DNA of 12,662 nucleotides from Selenomonas sp. Its GTDB lineage: Bacteria; Bacillota; Negativicutes; Selenomonadales; Selenomonadaceae. The stretch spans positions 1 through 12,662 of the forward strand of contig DOYB01000011.1 in NCBI GenBank assembly GCA_003518745.1, given 5' to 3'. Of the stretch, positions 8,026 through 12,662 are shown one piece after another. The notes under the pieces are model-generated. The model searched no databases, was not told the origin of the DNA, and saw only the letters and a list, made by a program, of their open reading frames with translations. Each line of letters starts with the position of its first letter. Position 1 is the stretch's first letter. Both the position numbers and the translations under genes were made by a program.

Positions 8026-9087
8026 ATGGGAAATACGGTAAAGCTGGCAGGTCTTATCCTGGTACTCTTGTTTGGGATGCTTATTTCAGGTGGCTGCACT
8101 ACAGAGAATAAGGCAAAAGTGGAGCCAAAGGAAAGATATGAAAGAGTGCGGCTGGTGCTGACCTGCAATGGCACGGAAACAGGGATAGAGACACTTACGG
8201 CCCAGCGGCTCGCGGAACTGGTGGCAGAGGAATCCGGCGGCAATGTTCAGATAGAGGTCTACCCCAATGATGTATTGGGGGGCGGTAACACAAACGAAGC
8301 CGTACGGGCATTGGCAGAGGGCGCCGTGGATATGGGGGCATATGTGTCGGGAACCATGTCCATGCTGGACCCAAGGCTTGAGGTGGCAACAATTCCATGG
8401 ACATTTTCCGGATATGAAGAGGCTCGAAAAATCATTGATGAAACCGGAGGCGCCTATTACGAAAAGGTATTGAGCGAGCATGGTCTGGTTTATCTTGGCT
8501 CTGCCCATAATGCTATGCGACAGCTTACAAGCAACAGGAATCCTGTCCGCAAGCCTGAGGATCTCAAAGATATGAAAATCAGGGTGCTTGGTGGAGAGGT
8601 GTATCGCAGGTTCTTCGCGGCTCTAGGAGCAGAGCCTGTCCCCATGAGCTGGAGCGAATTGGCTATAGCTATTCGTCAGGGGGTAATAGAGGGACAGGAA
8701 AATGGCTTCTTCTTGATGCAGTCGGGAAGACTCAATGAGATTCAGAAATACATGACGGTTTGGAACTACTTGTATGAAAACTATCTCTTTGTGGCAAATC
8801 GCAAGACCTTTGATAATCTTGAACCAAAGACAAGGGAACTGCTCCGTAGGAAAACCAGGGAGGCATGTGATTGGGGCAGGGATTATCTGGAGAATGAGGA
8901 GTCACAGGTAAGGCGCAGGTTTGCCTCTGAGGGATTGGAGATTATTGACCTTACACCGGAGGAACTGGAAGTATTCAAGGAAAAGGTACAGCCTCTTCGG
9001 GAAAGCTTGAAAAAGAAATACGGCGCTGAAGCATGCAGGGCATTCCGCATTGAGATTTCGCCGGAGGATGAGGAGGATGGCAGATGA
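8026..9087 (+). CDS. TRAP-type DctP family solute-binding lipoprotein
   Basis: A 353-residue DctP-like extracytoplasmic binding protein. It has a lipoprotein signal: a hydrophobic stretch at residues 7-20, then 'ISGGC' with Cys24 as the probable lipidated residue. DctP hallmarks follow. 'KIRVLGG' contains Arg186, the position that usually binds the ligand carboxylate, followed by 'ALGAEPVPMSWSELAIAIRQG' features and 'EGQENG'. The likely ligand is therefore an organic acid or amino-acid-like carboxylate (family inference). AAGGAAGGGGG (8005-8015) lies 10 nt before ATG 8026. No DctQ or DctM permease gene is adjacent. Instead the stop overlaps the start of a GGDEF sensor protein by ATGA, suggesting a sensory role or an unlinked permease. 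It lies 36 nt after the serine hydrolase gene, so it is probably co-transcribed with it. Confidence 0.9.
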   Translation: MGNTVKLAGLILVLLFGMLISGGCTTENKAKVEPKERYERVRLVLTCNGTETGIETLTAQRLAELVAEESGGNVQIEVYPNDVLGGGNTNEAVRALAEGAVDMGAYVSGTMSMLDPRLEVATIPWTFSGYEEARKIIDETGGAYYEKVLSEHGLVYLGSAHNAMRQLTSNRNPVRKPEDLKDMKIRVLGGEVYRRFFAALGAEPVPMSWSELAIAIRQGVIEGQENGFFLMQSGRLNEIQKYMTVWNYLYENYLFVANRKTFDNLEPKTRELLRRKTREACDWGRDYLENEESQVRRRFASEGLEIIDLTPEELEVFKEKVQPLRESLKKKYGAEACRAFRIEISPEDEEDGR

Positions 9088-11483
9088 CTCACCGCAGCTA
9101 CAGATTTTGTCTGTCGGCAATCCTGGTCTGGATTGTTAGTATTGGGGCGAAATACGCATTGGTGATGCCTGATAATGTTGTTTCAATGGCCTCATTCCTG
9201 CCTCCTATGCTGGGACTGATGTGGGGTCCAATCGCGGCAGTGGGGTGTTTCGTGGGGAGCCTGCTGGCTTCATCGGAGCTGGAAAGCATTGCAGTGTCAG
9301 GCGGAACCATAGACTTGCTGAGCTTTTTGAGCCGTTATATATGGGTGCTAATGGCAGGCTTGATGCCATGCTTCCTTTGGCATTCCTGGAGAATCACCGG
9401 GGATAAGGAGTCATTTCCCTTTATGGATGGGGCTTTGGGTAAGCTGCTTTTGATTCTGGTACTTACGTTCCTATCGACCTCCATTGTCAGGCTGATAACA
9501 GCGGGAGGGGCAGAGCTTGAGGCAGTCCTTGGGTTGTTCGGTACGGGGAAAGCAATGAGTTCAGCAGTGTTTGTGCTGGTCTGCTTTGCGAATGATTTCC
9601 TGCTGGCTGTATTTTTTGATGTAATATGGCTGTTTGTGCTAGTGTGCCGGGGATATGCGTTCTATCAGCCAAAGAGCGCTTTAAAGGGAGGCTATGTCAT
9701 CGGCGGGAGCCATTCAGAGCATACCCGCAGAACCTGGAACGTGGCACTTATCTTTTATATGGCTTTTCCCATCGCGGCATTCTATCTTGACAATTGGCAG
9801 ATTTATGGAATGGACAACCTGGAAACATGGATGCGCTTCATGCTGGAATGCATTGCCATGATTGACGCGGTGCTGGTGCTTATGGCGTACCTGCTGCTCC
9901 ACTACAGGCGCTCAATCATGCTTGAGGTGGTGTTCCTGGTTACAATGGCTGTCTTCATGTCCTCCACAGTGCTGGGGCTTGGATGCTCTTGGGCGATGTG
10001 GGGGTTGGTCAATGCCCATGTGAATGATAATCTCGAAGCCATGAGCGTTATCTGTCGTGAAAGGCTTGACCGCACCTTCTTCTGTACACGGCAGGCAGTG
10101 GACGGCATGGCGCTGCAGGCCGTGAATGTCATTGACAGCTATGATAGGTTGGCGAATGATGAGGCCTACAGGGACAGATACTGTGAAAGCATGAAGGAGA
10201 GATTCAGCGCCATTGCCATGAGTACTGACGGCTGCATAGCCTTTTACGTGAGACTCGCCCCTGAAATCGCAGGGCCTATGGGAGGCTTCTCGATGCAGCG
10301 TGAGGATGTTCGCTGGGAGGGGGCGCTGTCCCCATTCGTAAGCCGGCCTCCCATTGATTTGTCAAAATATCTTCCCGAGGATGTCAAGAATGTAGGATGG
10401 TATTATATACCAATAAAGAATCACAGCGCCACATGGATTGAGCCATATGTGGATCCTACAGCCAAGTCCTACGTTATTTCCTATGTGGCCCCCATTCGTG
10501 TGGAAGGGAAGTACGTGGGTGTCGTGGGCATGGACATAGACTTTGCTTTTATTATGCAGGAGCTTAGGCGATTGTCCATTTATGATTATGGATATGTATA
10601 TATAACGAATCGCAACGGGATAGTGCTTTATCACAGGGATCTGTCACAGGGATATTTGTTCCATCCTAATCCGGAGTACAAGGAAATGGAGATATATCTG
10701 ACCAATGGCATGTGGCTTGGTATCGCGACGCCTCTCAGCAAGGTTCACGATGAACGGAACAGGGTAATGATGCATCTTGGGGCGGCAATACTGATGGTGG
10801 CAATGTTTGTATCACTGATAAGCATATTACTGGCATCACGCGCAATTCGCCCATTGGCCGGCATGACAGAGGCGGCCAAGAGGATTGCTTCGGGGGATCT
10901 CAATGTGGAGCTTTCCTATGAGTCCGGAAATGAGCTTGGCATTCTGGTCAGGAGTATCCGTGAGATGGCCTCCAAGCTTGAGGGCTATGTTTACCGGGAC
11001 AAACTGACCGGACTTCGCAATACCGCTGCCTATATGAGCAAGGGGGCAGAACTGGATGAGCGTGGCAAGACGGATGACGGACTCAGGTATGGGGTAATCA
11101 TCTTCGACGCGAATTTCTTGAAAAAGGTCAATGACCAGTATGGCCACGAGTCGGGAAATGAACTTATCCGTCATGCTTCAAAGGTCATATGCAAGGTCTT
11201 TGCCCATAGCCCTGTTTACCGTATTGGAGGCGACGAATTCGCGGCAATTCTGGAGGGGCAGGATTATGAGCGCAGGGAAAGGCTTTTGATGCGCTTCGAT
11301 GAGGAGGCCGCGGCGGAGTGCTTCGAGGTGGAAGGCGGAAACCTGTTGAACGTGTCTGTGGCCCGAGGGCTTGGGGTTTACGAGCCGGGTATGGATTTTG
11401 TGGCGGTAGCAAAGCTTGCTGATGCCGCTATGTATGAGCATAAATCCGTCATCAAGGAAGCCTTGGGTGAGGATGTCAGATAA
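9084..11483 (+). CDS. Membrane-bound diguanylate cyclase: multi-TM N terminus, Cache sensor, HAMP, GGDEF
   Basis: A 799-residue signalling protein predicted to make c-di-GMP or a related cyclic dinucleotide. Residues 1-200 hold several hydrophobic helices with a 'LPPMLGLMWGPIAAVGCFVG' motif that recalls MASE or ECF S-component membrane domains. More helices lie at about 217-235, 252-273 and 279-310. Residues 311-560 form an extracytoplasmic double-Cache-like sensor ('WYYIP', 'WIEPYVDP', 'VGVVGMDIDF'). A transmembrane helix at 562-585 leads to HAMP ('ASRAIRPLAGMTEAAKRIASG') and then GGDEF, starting near D639-K-L-T-G. The catalytic GGDEF (715-719), Asp675 and Asn683 are intact. The RxxD inhibitory site is absent ('FAHS' instead), and the Asp of GHxxGD is Asn692. 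ATG 9084 overlaps the DctP stop, with AGGAGG 7 nt upstream. The paired binding lipoprotein may present a ligand to it (inference). Confidence 0.93.
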   Translation: MTHRSYRFCLSAILVWIVSIGAKYALVMPDNVVSMASFLPPMLGLMWGPIAAVGCFVGSLLASSELESIAVSGGTIDLLSFLSRYIWVLMAGLMPCFLWHSWRITGDKESFPFMDGALGKLLLILVLTFLSTSIVRLITAGGAELEAVLGLFGTGKAMSSAVFVLVCFANDFLLAVFFDVIWLFVLVCRGYAFYQPKSALKGGYVIGGSHSEHTRRTWNVALIFYMAFPIAAFYLDNWQIYGMDNLETWMRFMLECIAMIDAVLVLMAYLLLHYRRSIMLEVVFLVTMAVFMSSTVLGLGCSWAMWGLVNAHVNDNLEAMSVICRERLDRTFFCTRQAVDGMALQAVNVIDSYDRLANDEAYRDRYCESMKERFSAIAMSTDGCIAFYVRLAPEIAGPMGGFSMQREDVRWEGALSPFVSRPPIDLSKYLPEDVKNVGWYYIPIKNHSATWIEPYVDPTAKSYVISYVAPIRVEGKYVGVVGMDIDFAFIMQELRRLSIYDYGYVYITNRNGIVLYHRDLSQGYLFHPNPEYKEMEIYLTNGMWLGIATPLSKVHDERNRVMMHLGAAILMVAMFVSLISILLASRAIRPLAGMTEAAKRIASGDLNVELSYESGNELGILVRSIREMASKLEGYVYRDKLTGLRNTAAYMSKGAELDERGKTDDGLRYGVIIFDANFLKKVNDQYGHESGNELIRHASKVICKVFAHSPVYRIGGDEFAAILEGQDYERRERLLMRFDEEAAAECFEVEGGNLLNVSVARGLGVYEPGMDFVAVAKLADAAMYEHKSVIKEALGEDVR

Positions 11484-11494
11484 GACTCCAAAGA

Positions 11495-11541
11495 GAAAGA
11501 ACCTGCCGTGCAAGGAGCTGTACGGCAGGTTCTTTCTTTTT
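11495..11541 (+). terminator. Intrinsic terminator of the opp-GGDEF operon
   Basis: A perfect 15-bp inverted repeat (GAAAGAACCTGCCGT at 11495-11509 with its complement at 11522-11536) encloses a 12-nt loop and is followed by TTTTT at 11537-11541. It lies 12 nt after the GGDEF gene stop, between convergent genes. The A-rich left flank gives a weaker U-rich run on the opposite strand, so it may also stop transcription arriving from lepB. Confidence 0.92.
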
Positions 11542-11563
11542 GCATAAGATGCTAAAAAACTTT

Positions 11564-12085
11564 TTATTGAAGTGTCTTGAAATTGGAAACGGGCCAGAAC
11601 ACCAGCATCGCTTTCCCTTTGATTAGGTCGTAGGGGACAAAACCCACATCTACGAAACGGCTGTCTTCGGAGTTGTTGCGGTTGTCGCCCATTACGAAGA
11701 CTGTGCCCTCCGGTACTACCGCTTTTGGATAGGTACTTAGGGTGGGTTCACGGATATACGGCTCACTCAGGAGCTGGTCATTCAGGAATACCCTGTGGTC
11801 TTTGATTTCTATGCTGTCTCCCGGAACCGCGATGACACGTTTGATGAAGTCACGGCTGGGATCCCTGGGATAGCGGAACACAAGTATTTCCCCATGTTCA
11901 GGCGGACGGAATCTGTATATGAATTTGTTGACCACCAGTCGTTCTTGACTCTCCAGGGTGGGCAGCATGGAGGGGCCATCCACGATGTAGAGCTCGACAA
12001 TAAAGGTGCGAATCAGGAATGCAAGTACGACAGCCACTACAATGGAAACAAGCCAGTCGCGTGCTTCCTCTCCCAAAGAACTCAT
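11564..12085 (-). CDS. lepB: Signal peptidase I
   Basis: A 173-residue type I signal peptidase, which removes signal peptides from secreted proteins at the outer face of the membrane. It has one N-terminal transmembrane helix (about residues 11-30), the catalytic Ser39 in 'DGPSMLPTL', the general base Lys82 in 'RDFIKRVIAVPGD', and the conserved 'GDNRNNSEDSR' box. The size matches the short Gram-positive-type enzymes with a single membrane anchor. ATG 12085 is chosen because AAGGAGG (12092-12098) lies 6 nt upstream; the open frame extends to 12172, but those residues are not family-like. It lies 90 nt downstream of rplS, a neighbourhood familiar from Firmicutes (trmD-rplS-lepB). Confidence 0.96.
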   Translation of the reverse strand: MSSLGEEARDWLVSIVVAVVLAFLIRTFIVELYIVDGPSMLPTLESQERLVVNKFIYRFRPPEHGEILVFRYPRDPSRDFIKRVIAVPGDSIEIKDHRVFLNDQLLSEPYIREPTLSTYPKAVVPEGTVFVMGDNRNNSEDSRFVDVGFVPYDLIKGKAMLVFWPVSNFKTLQ

Positions 12086-12091
12086 GTTTTT

Positions 12092-12098
12092 CCTCCTT
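12092..12098 (-). promoter_or_regulatory. Ribosome binding site deciding the lepB start
   Basis: AAGGAGG on the minus strand, 6 nt before ATG 12085, fixes the start 29 codons inside the longest open frame. Confidence 0.85.
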
Positions 12099-12135
12099 AC
12101 ATGGTATTGCCAATCAAGCAATAAAACCCTCACAC

Positions 12136-12165
12136 GAAAACAGGGACCGCCAAGGCAGTCCCTGT
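12136..12165 (-). terminator. Terminator-like hairpin between rplS and lepB
   Basis: On the minus strand, ACAGGGAC followed by TGCC pairs with GGCG plus GTCCCTGT (8 perfect bp, extended by about 3-4 more including a T-G pair). TTTT follows at 12140-12137. It begins 11 nt after the rplS stop. Because lepB lies just beyond it with no obvious promoter, it may only partially terminate and so lower lepB expression relative to rplS. Confidence 0.72.
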
Positions 12166-12175
12166 CGAACACAAA

Positions 12176-12517
12176 TCAGCGCTTTTCTCTGATACGAGCT
12201 GCTTTGCCTGTGAGTTTGCGCAGATAGTAGAGCTTGGCGCGGCGGACAACACCCCTGCGTACAACCTCGATCTTGTCAATGCGCGGTGAATGGACCGGGA
12301 ACATACGCTCAACGCCGATGCCATAGGAAATACGGCGAACCGTAAACATTTCCCTTACACCGGTTCCCTGACGGCCAATCACAACTCCCTCAAACACCTG
12401 AATACGCTCACGGGTGCCTTCCACGATCTTCGCATGGACGCGCACGGTATCACCAGGCGCAAAGGCAGGGAGATCGGAACGAAGCTGTTCCTTCTCCAAT
12501 GCTTCGATAATGTTCAT
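12176..12517 (-). CDS. rplS: 50S ribosomal protein L19
   Basis: A full-length 113-residue L19, a large-subunit protein at the interface with the small subunit. Family segments are clear: 'FAPGDTVRVHAKIVEGTRER', 'FEGVVIGRQGTGVREMFTVR', 'SYGIGVERMFPVHSPRIDKI' and the basic tail 'LYYLRKLTGKAARIREKR'. ATG 12517 is preferred because AAGGAGGG (12526-12533) lies 8 nt upstream; the in-frame TTG at 12523 leaves only 2 nt. A promoter-like element upstream suggests at least some transcription independent of the genes beyond the window, where trmD is often found. Confidence 0.98.
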   Translation of the reverse strand: MNIIEALEKEQLRSDLPAFAPGDTVRVHAKIVEGTRERIQVFEGVVIGRQGTGVREMFTVRRISYGIGVERMFPVHSPRIDKIEVVRRGVVRRAKLYYLRKLTGKAARIREKR

Positions 12518-12525
12518 TTGCAATA

Positions 12526-12533
12526 CCCTCCTT
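12526..12533 (-). promoter_or_regulatory. Ribosome binding site deciding the rplS start
   Basis: AAGGAGGG on the minus strand, 8 nt before ATG 12517. It excludes the TTG at 12523 as start. Confidence 0.85.
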
Positions 12534-12546
12534 GCCGGACGTTCAT

Positions 12547-12564
12547 AGCGAAAGGATTATCGCT
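12547..12564 (-). promoter_or_regulatory. Small hairpin in the rplS leader
   Basis: AGCGA and TCGCT form a 5-bp stem with an 8-nt loop in the predicted 5' leader of rplS, ending about 14 nt before the Shine-Dalgarno. Ribosomal protein leaders for L19 are known in Firmicutes, but I cannot match this one to the known consensus by eye. It could be chance. Confidence 0.25.
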
Positions 12565-12589
12565 CAGAGGACCGCCCATATACTTGGAT

Positions 12590-12619
12590 AGGATACCATA
12601 GGTGGGAGGGGAATGTCAA
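12590..12619 (-). promoter_or_regulatory. Predicted sigma-A-type promoter of rplS-lepB
   Basis: On the minus strand, TTGACA (12619-12614, a perfect -35) is followed after an 18-nt spacer by TATCCT (12595-12590, 4 of 6 matches to the -10). Transcription would start near 12583 and give a leader of roughly 65 nt before rplS. The rest of the right edge (to 12662) is AT-rich and shows no gene I can support. Confidence 0.6.
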
Positions 12620-12662
12620 CTTATTTTGGAATTTAGTACACGTCCGTTTCATAAATTCAGTA

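Noticed and set aside
12086..12172. N-terminal extension of lepB up to 12172
   Set aside because: The extra residues are not family-like, they span the terminator hairpin, and a strong AGGAGG precedes ATG 12085.

Overview
The window looks like a chromosomal segment of an anaerobic Firmicutes-type bacterium. Negativicutes (Selenomonas and relatives) is my best guess. It is an inference from moderate GC content, strong AGGAGG-type ribosome binding sites, Opp ATPases of the Gram-positive Ami/Opp type, a TRAP-type binding lipoprotein and the rplS-lepB order. No rRNA or taxonomic marker proves it. The window holds 11 protein genes, one of them cut by the left edge. I found no RNA genes, insertion sequences or CRISPR arrays.

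Left and centre (1-11483, all + strand): a tightly packed series with gaps under 50 nt or short overlaps, probably one operon. It opens with the 3' end of an oligopeptide-binding protein (oppA), then both permeases (oppB, oppC) and both ATPases (oppD, oppF). Three hydrolases without visible export signals follow: an NlpC/P60 cysteine peptidase with SH3-like domains, an M15 zinc peptidase, and a serine hydrolase of the beta-lactamase/penicillin-binding fold. A peptide importer followed by three apparently cytosolic peptidases with wall-peptide-type folds suggests uptake and breakdown of murein peptides, comparable in logic to the dpp-ykf region of Bacillus. The operon ends with a DctP-type solute-binding lipoprotein overlapping by ATGA a large membrane-bound GGDEF protein (multi-TM N terminus, Cache sensor, HAMP, GGDEF). 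No TRAP permease genes are next to this DctP, so it may be a sensory partner rather than a transport component.

A strong hairpin with a T-tract at 11495-11541 ends this operon and lies between convergent transcription units.

Right (11564-12662, - strand): lepB (signal peptidase I) downstream of rplS (ribosomal protein L19), with an intrinsic terminator-like hairpin between them. A TTGACA-type promoter and a short leader lie in front of rplS.

Most interesting points: the translationally coupled DctP/diguanylate cyclase pair; the cyclase active site (I-site missing, Asn where the GH-x-x-G-D motif usually has Asp); the suspected murein-peptide salvage operon; and the M15 gene, whose conserved N terminus extends well upstream of any canonical start codon and is separated from the NlpC/P60 frame by a single in-frame TGA.
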